DNA of 64,000 bases from Candidatus Gastranaerophilales bacterium (GTDB taxonomy: Bacteria; Cyanobacteriota; Vampirovibrionia; Gastranaerophilales; Gastranaerophilaceae), in the NCBI GenBank assembly GCA_017475485.1, contig JAFVFO010000049.1:25440-89439 (forward strand). The letters are read 5' to 3'. The notes beneath the pieces were generated by a model that saw only the letters and a list, made by a program, of their open reading frames with translations, was not told the DNA's origin and did no database searches. Positions 1 to 8,034 of the stretch are shown piece by piece; the stretch's first letter is position 1; every line of letters begins with the position of its first letter. The translations under genes were made by a program, and so were the position numbers.

Positions 1-1
1 G

Positions 2-106
2 CAAGTTATAACTGCTGTATCAGACGGTGCTATAGCAGGTGTCAGCGTTTCAAAATATTTGATGAACATTGAAAAAGGAGCAGTACATGAAAGCATTAGT
101 TTATGA
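2..106 (+). CDS. Thioredoxin reductase-like flavoprotein, C-terminal end (partial)
   Basis: An open frame enters from the left edge and ends at TGA 104-106. The visible residues read QVITAVSDGAIAGVSVSKYL, which matches the last helix of thioredoxin reductases, where a T-A-x-x-D-G-x-x-A segment closes the FAD site. The family uses NADPH to reduce thioredoxin in the cytosol. Only about 34 residues are present, so the CxxC active site cannot be checked. The frame overlaps the next gene by 20 nt, which suggests co-transcription. A related FAD/NAD(P) oxidoreductase is the main alternative. Confidence 0.55.
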   Translation, partial: QVITAVSDGAIAGVSVSKYLMNIEKGAVHESISL

Positions 107-1055
107 TAGGGAATTAAAACTTGACAAAAATTATCCTAATCCTGTTATTAAAGATAATGAAGTTTTAATTAAAACAAAAATGGTAGGAATTTGCAACACC
201 GATTATGAAATAACCCTTGGATATATGGGATATAAAGGTGTTTTAGGTCATGAATTTGTAGGCATAGTTGAAAGCGTTGGTAAAAATGCCCCAAAAGACC
301 TTATAGGGAAAAGGGTAGTAGGCGAAATCAATTGCGCTTGTAATGATTGCACATGGTGCGGACATAATTTAGGCCGTCATTGCCCAAACCGTCAAACTCT
401 CGGCATTTGGCAAAAAGACGGTTGTTTTAGCGAATATTTTACCCTGCCTTATGAAAATGTTATACCGATTTCTGATAATATATCGGATATTTCAGCAACC
501 TTTACAGAACCCCTTGCTGCTGCTAATGAAATATTGGAACAAGTACATATTAAGCCTGATTATAAAGTAGCTATAGTGGGTGACGGCAAATTGGGGCTTT
601 GTATATCAATGGTATTCAATGCTATGAATATTGACTATATTCATATAGGAAAACATCCTGAAAAATTAAAAATCACAAGTGATTTAGGCAATAAAACAAT
701 GCTTTTATCAGAAGTTGATGATAAATATAAAAAATCTTTTGATGTTGTAATTGAAGCAACAGGTTCTGTTTCAGGTTTTGAAACAAGTGCAAGTTTAGTA
801 AAACCAAGAGGCACACTTGTTTTAAAAAGCACAATTGCGGCAACCCAAGGGTTAAATTTAGCTTCGATTGTTGTAGATGAAATAACTATTGTAGGTTCAA
901 GATGCGGACAATTTAAACCTTTATTAAGATTATTGGAAAAAGGAAAAATTAACCCTGAAGTACTTGTTGATAGTATTTACAGTGTTGATGATTTTGAAGA
1001 AGCATTTAAAAAGAATGCCCAGAAAAACACCCTAAAAGTGCTTGTAAAATTTTAA
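87..1055 (+). CDS. Zinc-dependent medium-chain alcohol dehydrogenase-like protein
   Basis: A 322-residue MDR-superfamily oxidoreductase, probably cytosolic and NAD(P)-linked. The catalytic zinc site is recognisable as C36 (GIC) with H55-E56 (GHE). The structural zinc lobe is C85, C88, C91 and C99 with the standard 2-2-7 spacing. A Rossmann segment with VGDGKLG lies near residue 168. The start is ATG 87, because an AAGGAG-type ribosome site sits at 75-80; a longer in-frame TTG at 69 lacks one. The gene starts inside the upstream reductase gene. The protein is short for the family (about 340-350). The substrate cannot be read from sequence; threonine- or sorbitol-dehydrogenase-like activity are options. 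Confidence 0.8.
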   Translation: MKALVYDRELKLDKNYPNPVIKDNEVLIKTKMVGICNTDYEITLGYMGYKGVLGHEFVGIVESVGKNAPKDLIGKRVVGEINCACNDCTWCGHNLGRHCPNRQTLGIWQKDGCFSEYFTLPYENVIPISDNISDISATFTEPLAAANEILEQVHIKPDYKVAIVGDGKLGLCISMVFNAMNIDYIHIGKHPEKLKITSDLGNKTMLLSEVDDKYKKSFDVVIEATGSVSGFETSASLVKPRGTLVLKSTIAATQGLNLASIVVDEITIVGSRCGQFKPLLRLLEKGKINPEVLVDSIYSVDDFEEAFKKNAQKNTLKVLVKF

Positions 1056-1075
1056 TATAATTGAAAATAAAAGAA

Positions 1076-1110
1076 AATGGGGTATATGAAAGTACCCCAT
1101 TGATGTTTTT
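1076..1110 (+). terminator. Bidirectional rho-independent terminator
   Basis: A perfect 9-bp stem (AATGGGGTA at 1076-1084, TACCCCATT at 1093-1101) with an 8-nt loop, followed by a T-rich tract on the plus strand and preceded by an A-rich tract that becomes U-rich on the minus strand. It sits between convergent genes, after the dehydrogenase and before the end of the minus-strand glycosyltransferase operon, so it can serve both. Confidence 0.75.
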
Positions 1111-1182
1111 GGTTTATTAATTGTATAACAAAATTATACTGTTCATATAAATTATATTGATATAATAATTATATGTCAATAT

Positions 1183-2922
1183 TTAATATTCTATGCGCGA
1201 AAAAATTCCTAAAGGGGTTTTATAAAGCTGAATCTCTTTTGCTTCCGAAAAAGTTTTTTCATCTAAATAAAGATTTAAAACATAGCAAATACAAGGTTTT
1301 TGGGCTCCGTATTTCAACGGGTCAATAGTATTTAAGCCTGTATTTATTTGTACATATATAGGTTTTGTATTATTAATTAAAAATTCTCTGTATCCTTCTA
1401 TGGTATCCGTATAAAAAATATAGTTTGCCTTTTTCTTATCAAGGTCATTTTTAATAAAATCAAGGTATAAGTTATGATTACAATATAGGTTTTGATAGCC
1501 TAAAATCCCTTGAGCTATGAAAAAAAGAAATATGATGATATTCATTTTAATTTCGCGCGATAATACAGCGCAAAGTGCGATATAGCTTGGATAAACAATA
1601 TAAAAATATCTGTACATAAAAATCGGTTTAACTAAATATGAAAAAACTACGGCAAATATAAATACAAATAATATTGCAGCGAAATTATAGCTTATGAATA
1701 ATTTTTTTCTTTTGGAAGATTTTTTATATACAAAAAGTAAAACAACTAAGAATATTAAAAATATTATGCTGTATCCGCAAAAAGTTTTGATTGTGTGAAT
1801 ATAATTTGGCAATTGCGGAATATTAATCCAAGAATTAAAATCAGAAGATAAATTACGGAATTTATAAATTAAACAAGGCAGGTAAAATAAAGCTGTGCCA
1901 ATATTTATCAAAATAAAATCTTTTCTTTTTTTCTTTTTAAAATATACACTTGAAAATAAAAAGTTATAAATAAAATAAAAAACCCCGTAGTAATGAGTAT
2001 ATAAAAGGGCAATTGACGAAATTAAATAGCCGGTTTTGTGTTTTTTAAATAAAAAATAACTTGATAATATGGCTAAAAGCCCTAACAGCATATAACATCT
2101 TATTTCTTGAGAAAGATAAATTAAAGCTATTGAAAACCCTGAAAATATCATTGCAATGAGTGCTGTTTTTTTGTTTTGCAATTTTTTAACATAAAAATAA
2201 AAAATAACACAAAATACACATCCTGTAATAACGCTTGAAAACCTATAAAAATAAGGGTTTTGAACAATCGTTCTATAAATTTTAAATAAAATAAAATATA
2301 AAGGCGGATTTCCTTCATCTTGAAATAACTCAATTAACGGGGAATAATTTGATGTTATTTTTAAAACATAAATTTCATCATCCCAAAAAGGTATTGAATT
2401 TAGCTGTGTTAACCTTAATAAAAAAGAAAGAAAAAGAATTATCCAAAAACAATTATGGTAATTAATTCTTCCTTTAAAATTATTTAAAAACAAAAATAAA
2501 AATATATATGAAAAAAGATATAATTCAAAATTATAGAAAAATGAAAGAAATATAATGCTTGTTTTGCTTAATAAATTTTTTGAATTGTCTATATTTTGAA
2601 AATCATCAAATTGCGCTTTATTACCTATATATAAAATAATTTTTTTTATTTTTTCAGGATTTTTAATATTTATATTTTTAATTTTTTTATAAGACGTTAT
2701 TTTGTAAAGATAGTGATTTTCATCTATTTTCAGGGTATTTAAGGAAGAATTATCAACGTCTATAAGTTTTAAATCATTGTTTTCAAAATAAGTTGTATCA
2801 ATCCAAACACTTTTATAAATTCCGCCAAAATAGGGAACATTGATTTTATCATAGTTAAAAAATAAACTTATAAAAAAGCTGAATAAAAATAATATTAAAT
2901 ATATCCAACTTCTCAAGTTCAT
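1183..2922 (-). CDS. GT39/ArnT-type membrane glycosyltransferase
   Basis: A 579-residue multi-pass membrane protein of the GT-C fold, likely transferring a sugar from a polyprenyl-phosphate donor to a protein or lipid on the outer face of the inner membrane. An N-terminal membrane anchor (about 5-23) is followed by a roughly 100-residue soluble segment. The GT-C acidic motif WDDE is at 180-183, with GNPPLY at 205-210 as in the PMT/GT39 family. At least eight further hydrophobic segments follow. Its start overlaps the upstream S41 protease stop by 4 nt (ATGA), so it is the last gene of a four-gene operon with two proteases and a response regulator. The acceptor is unknown. Confidence 0.75.
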   Translation of the reverse strand: MNLRSWIYLILFLFSFFISLFFNYDKINVPYFGGIYKSVWIDTTYFENNDLKLIDVDNSSLNTLKIDENHYLYKITSYKKIKNINIKNPEKIKKIILYIGNKAQFDDFQNIDNSKNLLSKTSIIFLSFFYNFELYLFSYIFLFLFLNNFKGRINYHNCFWIILFLSFLLRLTQLNSIPFWDDEIYVLKITSNYSPLIELFQDEGNPPLYFILFKIYRTIVQNPYFYRFSSVITGCVFCVIFYFYVKKLQNKKTALIAMIFSGFSIALIYLSQEIRCYMLLGLLAILSSYFLFKKHKTGYLISSIALLYTHYYGVFYFIYNFLFSSVYFKKKKRKDFILINIGTALFYLPCLIYKFRNLSSDFNSWINIPQLPNYIHTIKTFCGYSIIFLIFLVVLLFVYKKSSKRKKLFISYNFAAILFVFIFAVVFSYLVKPIFMYRYFYIVYPSYIALCAVLSREIKMNIIIFLFFIAQGILGYQNLYCNHNLYLDFIKNDLDKKKANYIFYTDTIEGYREFLINNTKPIYVQINTGLNTIDPLKYGAQKPCICYVLNLYLDEKTFSEAKEIQLYKTPLGIFSRIEY

Positions 2923-4172
2923 TTTTTTATTTCCTTTTCAAGATAATTTTTTGCCTTATCAAGCTGTGAATCAACATTATTTACAAAGTCATTATGCGCT
3001 ATTGATACTTTATAATCCGGTTCTATCCCTATTTGGTTAATATCTCTGCCTTTTGGAGTTAAATATTTTGCTATGGTTAAATTCATACCTGTCTTATTGG
3101 GAAGCGGGAATATCTTTTGTACAAGCCCTTTGCCATAAGTATCCGTACCGATTAATACTGCGCGATTATTGTCATGCAAAGCCGAAGACAGAATTTCAGA
3201 AGCGGAAGCAGTATCTTCATCAATTAATACCACAAGCGGATTTTCATATATACAGCCTTTTTGGGAAGCCGAATAAATATTTTTTTTGTTATGACGGGCA
3301 ATAACCTGCACAATTACACCCTTTTTCATAAATAAATCGGCAATAACGGTTGCATTTTGAAATAATCCGCCCGAATTGCCCCTTAAATCAAGAATTAAGC
3401 CTTTTGAATCTTTTAATTTATTTAGGGCAACAACAAATTCCTTTGTTGTATCGAGCCCTATAAAACTTGAAATTCTTATATAGCCTATATCTTCATTAAG
3501 TTTTTTATAATCTACGGTTTTAATTTTTATTTCTTCGCGCTTAATTGTTTTTGAAAATTTTTCATTTCCGCGAAGAATTTCCAAATCCAATAAAGCGTCT
3601 TTATCCCCTCTGATTAATTGTGCAACATGGTAAATTGACTGCCCTGAAACATCATCATTGTTTACTTTTAAAATAATATCGCCTGCTTTAATACCTTGAT
3701 TGTAGGCAGGTGCATTTTTTAAAACGTTAACAATATGAATTTTTCCTGAAACAGAAGCTATATTAATACCTATTCCGTATAATTTAGAATTAATTGAACG
3801 ATTTTGTTCCTGAAATTCTTCTGCTGTCATAAATTTTGAATAAGAATCGTTTAGGGTTGCAATCATTGTATTAATTGCTATATAAGCGTCTTCCTGTGTT
3901 TTGATTTTGTTTTTATATCTGTTTTTCCACCTTGCCCAATCTTGTTCGTTTAAATCTTTTTTATAGTAATTATTTTTAATAATACTCCAGCTTTCTTCAT
4001 AAAGTTCTTGCGCAGATACATCTTTTTTGTTGATAATATTGAAATCAGAATTTAGATTTATTCTTTCAATATTATTGTTTTGAATGGAATTATATCCTGA
4101 AGTATATAGTATAAATGCACCAAAAAACAGCAAAATAAATTGTATTATTTTATTTTTATTAATTTTTAGCAT
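2919..4172 (-). CDS. S41 C-terminal processing protease, second copy
   Basis: A 417-residue periplasmic Ser/Lys protease of the CtpA/Prc family. Residues 8-25 form an uncleaved anchor or signal peptide. A PDZ domain follows at about 130-215 (YGIGINIASVSGK onward). The catalytic dyad is S323 in SASEIL and K348 in TYGKGLVQ, with the 25-residue spacing of the family. The RGNSGG substrate-pocket strand is present. It is clearly paralogous to the protease two genes upstream (shared ENWARW-like helix, PDZ and core) but diverged in the N-terminal third. The start is coupled to the regulator stop through TAATG. Such proteases trim C-termini of envelope proteins; the targets here are not known. Confidence 0.88.
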   Translation of the reverse strand: MLKINKNKIIQFILLFFGAFILYTSGYNSIQNNNIERINLNSDFNIINKKDVSAQELYEESWSIIKNNYYKKDLNEQDWARWKNRYKNKIKTQEDAYIAINTMIATLNDSYSKFMTAEEFQEQNRSINSKLYGIGINIASVSGKIHIVNVLKNAPAYNQGIKAGDIILKVNNDDVSGQSIYHVAQLIRGDKDALLDLEILRGNEKFSKTIKREEIKIKTVDYKKLNEDIGYIRISSFIGLDTTKEFVVALNKLKDSKGLILDLRGNSGGLFQNATVIADLFMKKGVIVQVIARHNKKNIYSASQKGCIYENPLVVLIDEDTASASEILSSALHDNNRAVLIGTDTYGKGLVQKIFPLPNKTGMNLTIAKYLTPKGRDINQIGIEPDYKVSIAHNDFVNNVDSQLDKAKNYLEKEIKK

Positions 4173-4885
4173 TATTCTTCACTGCCATTTGCTAAAAGTC
4201 TATAACCGCCCCCATATATTGTTTTGATATATTTATTTTTTTCAGTTGAAATTTTGTTAATTTTATTTCTTAAATGGGTAATATGCACTCTTATTGTATC
4301 TATATCGTTGTCATCATTATATCCCCAGACTTCTTTCAAAAGTTCTTTTGAAGAAACCATAGCGCCTTCCTTTTGCATAAGTGCATATAAAATATCAAAT
4401 TCTATGGGGGTTAAACGTGTTGTTTTATCTGTTATCTGCACGCTGTAGCTTTCGGGAATTAAAGTAATATCACCTTTTGATAAAATTTCTTTTACTCTTA
4501 AAGATTCCAATTCCTGACCTGAACGGTTCAAAAGGGCAAGAACGCGTGCTTTTAATTCTTCTATTTCAAAGGGCTTTGTAATGTAATCATCAACACCCGA
4601 GTTAAACCCTTCTAATTTGTTGTTTAATTCGCCCAATGCCGTAAGCATAATAATCGGGGTCTTTTCAATACTTTGAGTTGAACGAATTTTTTTAGCTACG
4701 TCAAAACCGTTGACGCGCCCCATCATAACATCTAATATCACAAGATTGGGTTCTTCCTGCAAAATTAGCGCAAAACCCTTAATCGGGTCAGTTGAATAGA
4801 TACAATTATACCCGCTCAATTCAAGGTTAACTTTTATAAGTTCGCAAATTGCGATATCATCATCAATTACAAGTATTTTATTCAT
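4172..4885 (-). CDS. OmpR/PhoB-family response regulator
   Basis: A 237-residue DNA-binding response regulator. The receiver domain (1-120) has the acidic pocket D8-D9-D10, phospho-acceptor D52 in VILDVMM, T82 in the LTALG switch segment and K104 in ITKPFE. A winged-helix domain of the OmpR type fills 130-235 with the usual TPIEFDIL and IRVHITHLRNKI segments and the GGGYRL wing. It lies between two S41 protease genes and is coupled to both through TAATG junctions. No kinase gene is adjacent, so the cognate sensor is elsewhere. It may autoregulate this envelope-protease operon, which is inference. Confidence 0.92.
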   Translation of the reverse strand: MNKILVIDDDIAICELIKVNLELSGYNCIYSTDPIKGFALILQEEPNLVILDVMMGRVNGFDVAKKIRSTQSIEKTPIIMLTALGELNNKLEGFNSGVDDYITKPFEIEELKARVLALLNRSGQELESLRVKEILSKGDITLIPESYSVQITDKTTRLTPIEFDILYALMQKEGAMVSSKELLKEVWGYNDDNDIDTIRVHITHLRNKINKISTEKNKYIKTIYGGGYRLLANGSEE

Positions 4886-6114
4886 TATTCTTTTGAAGCC
4901 GTTGTATTTTTGTGTACTTGCTTTTGTAATATTTCACATGCTTTTTCTAATTGAGGATCTTTGTTGTTTTTAATGTCATCAGATGTTATATCAACGGTAT
5001 AATCAGGCTCGATACCTTTTTTATGGATATCTGTTCCGTTTGGTGTTAAATATTTTTGAATTGTAATATGGAGTGCAGACCCGTCGGGTAATTTATTAAT
5101 TTCTTGAACCAAACCTTTGCCGAAGGATTTTTTGCCTACAATTGTTGCGCGTTTATTATCCTTCAATGCCCCTGATAAAATCTCGGAAGCTGATGCCGAA
5201 CCGCCATTAATTAAAACCACAACAGGCTGTGTTGTAATAACCTGCGAAGCCGAATTTTGGGTATCTTTATAACCGTCCCTATCTACGGTTGAAACGATTG
5301 TTTTTGAACTTAACATCATATCCGCTATATAAACCGCATTTGTCAAAAGTCCGCCCGGATTAGAACGAAGGTCTATAATAATACCGTCTTTTGAAGCCAT
5401 TTGATTGAGTGCATTTTGAAATTCTACGGCAGCATTCCTTGAAATAAAACTGCTTAAGCGGATATATCCTAAATTATCATCAACAGAGCCGATTTTAGGC
5501 GCTTTTGTCGATACCGATTTTAATTCTATATTAGCGCGTTTAATAGTATAAACTTTATTTTCTTCACCTTTTCTTTTAATTAAAAGGCTTACTTGAGTAC
5601 CTTCCGGCCCTCTTATTTTATCTGCAGCGGCTTCTACCGTAATACCTTTTGTAGATTTTCCGTCTATTTCCAATATTTCATCTTCAGATTTTAAGCCTGC
5701 ACGCTCGCCCGGAGTATCTTCTAACGGCGCAATAATTAATAATTTGCCGTCCCTTACACCGATTTGCACACCGATACCTTTTAAACTTCCTTGAATGCTT
5801 TCGGATTCTTGTTTATATTCTTTCGGGGTTAAAAATTTTGTATAAACATCACCTAAAGAATCAACCATTGTTGCAATTGCAACATAGGCATCTTCTTCAT
5901 CTTTAATAACGCTATCATATTTATGACGCCAGCGCGCCCAATTTTGCTGGTTTTGCGTATCATCAACATATTTGGTATTAATTAAGCGCCATGCCCTGTC
6001 ATAAAGACTTTGCGGAGTTAGGGCAAGTGCAGGATTTTGAATATTTGTTATTGCAAATAAAACCAAAACCATTATAAAAATAGATATTCTTTTAAGCATT
6101 TGTTTTGTGTTCAT
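4885..6114 (-). CDS. ctpA: S41 C-terminal processing protease CtpA-like
   Basis: A 409-residue exported protease. A classical signal peptide (about 1-31, ending ...PALA) leads to a helical segment containing NWARWRHKY. A PDZ domain is at about 114-200 (IQGSLKGIGVQIG). The catalytic core has RSNPGGLL, nucleophile S308 in SASEIL and general base K333 in SFGKGLVQ. It is the first gene of the operon that continues with a response regulator, a second S41 protease and a GT39-type enzyme. In Cyanobacteria CtpA processes the photosystem II D1 protein; that substrate is absent in non-photosynthetic relatives, so this enzyme probably serves general envelope processing. Confidence 0.9.
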   Translation of the reverse strand: MNTKQMLKRISIFIMVLVLFAITNIQNPALALTPQSLYDRAWRLINTKYVDDTQNQQNWARWRHKYDSVIKDEEDAYVAIATMVDSLGDVYTKFLTPKEYKQESESIQGSLKGIGVQIGVRDGKLLIIAPLEDTPGERAGLKSEDEILEIDGKSTKGITVEAAADKIRGPEGTQVSLLIKRKGEENKVYTIKRANIELKSVSTKAPKIGSVDDNLGYIRLSSFISRNAAVEFQNALNQMASKDGIIIDLRSNPGGLLTNAVYIADMMLSSKTIVSTVDRDGYKDTQNSASQVITTQPVVVLINGGSASASEILSGALKDNKRATIVGKKSFGKGLVQEINKLPDGSALHITIQKYLTPNGTDIHKKGIEPDYTVDITSDDIKNNKDPQLEKACEILQKQVHKNTTASKE

Positions 6115-6132
6115 TATAATTATCCTTTGTTG

Positions 6133-6276
6133 TTTTTTGGAATTTTAAAAATCCTTTGATACGGCTTCAAATCACACAGAAAGCTCTCTCGCTTTCGGTG
6201 TGATTTTCGCACACCTTCGGTCGGATTTTTAAAATCCTCAAAAAAATTGTCATTTTTTGGAATTTTAAAAATCCTT
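6133..6276. repeat. Direct-repeat element framing alternative hairpins
   Basis: A 24-bp direct repeat (starting TTTTTTGGAATTTTAAAA) occurs at 6133-6156 and again at 6253-6276, exactly 120 bp apart. Between them is a strong hairpin at 6171-6204 (14-bp stem with one mismatch, 6-nt loop TCTCTC). Its 3' arm can instead pair as GTGTG/CACAC (6198-6202 with 6210-6214). A further inverted version of the repeat core (GGATTTTTAAAATCC) sits at 6223-6237. The block is visibly richer in G+C than its surroundings. It lies between the divergent ctpA and aminotransferase genes. It could be a non-autonomous mobile element, a regulatory leader, or both. Confidence 0.6.
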
Positions 6277-6406
6277 CTTTATTATACCAAAATTTATTCT
6301 GATTTCTATACATTAAAAGATTATTCAAATATGTAATATTTAAAAATTAATTTACAAATCAATATTTTATATTTATACTCAATTATTATTAATCAAAAGG
6401 ATAATA

Positions 6407-7507
6407 ATGGATAAGGTTTTTGTAACACGACCGCTTTTACCTGATTTAGATTGTTTTGTTGAGCAATTATCCGAAGTTTGGCGTTCAAAATGGCTTACAA
6501 ACATGGGAGAAAAACATAATGAGCTTGAAAAAAAGCTCCAAAAAGTTTTAAAAGTTCCCTATGGTTCTTTATTTAACAACGGCACAACTGCTCTTTTAAC
6601 GGCAATAAAAGCGTTGAATCTTCCTTTTGGAAGTGAAGTTATAACAACACCTTTTACTTTTGCTGCAACTCCTCATTGTATTTCATGGGATAATTTAAAA
6701 CCGGTGTTTTGCGATATAGAACCAAATACCATGACAATTGATTCGGAAAAAATTGAAAAATTAATTACACCCAACACATCTGCAATAGTTGGTGTTCATG
6801 TATATGGGTTTCCTTGTGATGTTGAAAAAATTGATAAAATCGCTAAAAAATATAATCTAAAAGTCATATATGACGGAGCCCATGCCTTTTCATGCGAAAT
6901 AAACGGCAAAGGGATAGGAACGTTTGGTGATATAACAATGTTTTCATTCCATGCTACAAAACTTTTTAATACAATTGAAGGGGGATATTTAAGCTACAAC
7001 AATCCTGATATGGTAAGAAAAATATATAATCTGCGCAATTTTGGTATTCGGTCTGAAGAATTAGTTGAAGAAATAGGAATTAATGGCAAAATGAATGAAT
7101 TGCAGGCTGTTATAGGACTTTTAAACCTTAAACTTTTCAAAAAAGAGCAACAGAAAAGAGCGCAAATTAAAGCATTTTATGATGAAAATATATCAAAAAT
7201 AAAAGGCATAAGAATACCTAAAATGCCTGAAAATACGACAAATTCTTATCAATATTATCCTATTATTATTGAAGATGAGTATAAAATTTCAAGAGATGAG
7301 TTATACGAAAAATATAAACAATTTGATATTTATACAAGAAAATATTTCTACCCTGCATGTTGCGATTATGAATGCTATAAAAATGATTTATCCGTTAAAT
7401 TTGCGGATTTGTCGGTTGTTAATGATATAAAAAACAGGGTGCTTTGTCTGCCTTTTTATGGTGAATTATCTAAAGATACGCTTCATAAAATTGTCGGGGT
7501 TCTTTAA
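6407..7507 (+). CDS. DegT/DnrJ/EryC1/StrS-family sugar aminotransferase
   Basis: A 366-residue PLP enzyme that would transaminate a keto-sugar nucleotide (for example a dTDP-4-keto-6-deoxyhexose) for surface polysaccharide synthesis in the cytosol. The N-terminus VTRPLLPDLDCF and SKWLTNMG are typical of VioA/RmlB-pathway aminotransferases. The NNGTTAL phosphate-binding turn is at 57-63, the YDGAHAF aspartate at about 156, and the PLP lysine is K185 in FHATKLF, followed by EGG. Length is normal. It appears to be followed by decayed coding sequence, so a larger polysaccharide locus may have eroded. The exact sugar substrate cannot be assigned. Confidence 0.85.
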   Translation: MDKVFVTRPLLPDLDCFVEQLSEVWRSKWLTNMGEKHNELEKKLQKVLKVPYGSLFNNGTTALLTAIKALNLPFGSEVITTPFTFAATPHCISWDNLKPVFCDIEPNTMTIDSEKIEKLITPNTSAIVGVHVYGFPCDVEKIDKIAKKYNLKVIYDGAHAFSCEINGKGIGTFGDITMFSFHATKLFNTIEGGYLSYNNPDMVRKIYNLRNFGIRSEELVEEIGINGKMNELQAVIGLLNLKLFKKEQQKRAQIKAFYDENISKIKGIRIPKMPENTTNSYQYYPIIIEDEYKISRDELYEKYKQFDIYTRKYFYPACCDYECYKNDLSVKFADLSVVNDIKNRVLCLPFYGELSKDTLHKIVGVL

Positions 7508-7510
7508 TAT

Positions 7511-7710
7511 ATGTTACAAAATATATTAAATAAGATTTATTGTGAAGATATAACACTGTCAGAGGTTATTATAAAAGTTTTTAATAAAAAATTAAACGCA
7601 TAAGAAAGCCTTTGATTTTAGAATATTACCGGAAAAAATATGTACTTAAAAATAAGAAGAATATTGAAACAATTATCTTAGGTTCATCCCATGGGTATTT
7701 CTTATTTTAA
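7511..7710 (+). pseudogene. Decayed small gene with GSSH motif
   Basis: Right after the aminotransferase stop, an ATG at 7511 opens a 30-residue frame ending at 7601-7603. A shift of frame then lets the reading continue as RKPLILEYYRKKYVLK and NIETIILGSSHGYFLF to a stop at 7708-7710; a third frame continues ISYFNNHVEFIG. The IILGSSHG segment is the kind of conserved N-terminal motif seen in hypothetical SGNH-like surface-polysaccharide proteins. Several frame changes within 200 bp suggest a dead gene. The family link is from memory of the motif only. Confidence 0.35.
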
Positions 7711-7800
7711 TAATCATGTTGAATTTATTGGTATATTACTTCTTTTAGTTAATCATTAGGCTTCCTTGCCTGATATTCAAAAAAATGATTTAATAAGGGT

Positions 7801-8024
7801 ATGAGTGAAATTGTTCAGGTTAAAAATTTAATTTATACAATTTGCAATTTAAAGGTAATGTTTAATTCTGATGATAATAAAGAAATTATGCAAAGATTAT
7901 CTCAATTTGAAAATTATTTTTTAGAACATGTAAAAAAAACAGGGAAGATTTTGAAAAAATCCATGAAGCAATTAATTTGCTTATGGATAGAACAAAACCT
8001 TCTGAAATAGGATTTAAAAATTAA
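7801..8024 (+). CDS. Small helical protein read across a -1 frameshift
   Basis: The frame from ATG 7801 gives 69 residues ending at 8010, but after residue 45 the protein quality drops. If the ribosome, or the true sequence, slips back one base in the A8 run at 7932-7939, the reading continues as [20 protein letters not shown] to TAA 8022-8024. This gives a coherent amphipathic-helical protein of about 74 residues. The zero-frame codons form the slippery heptamer A AAA AAA (7932-7938). Explanations are programmed -1 frameshifting, an indel mutation or a sequencing error in the homopolymer. The stop overlaps the ilvD ribosome site, so the two are probably co-transcribed. Function unknown. Confidence 0.45.
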
Positions 8025-8034
8025 GGAGAAATAT

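Noticed and set aside
3053-3304. 83-residue plus-strand open frame inside the second S41 protease
   Set aside because: Antisense shadow of conserved catalytic sequence.
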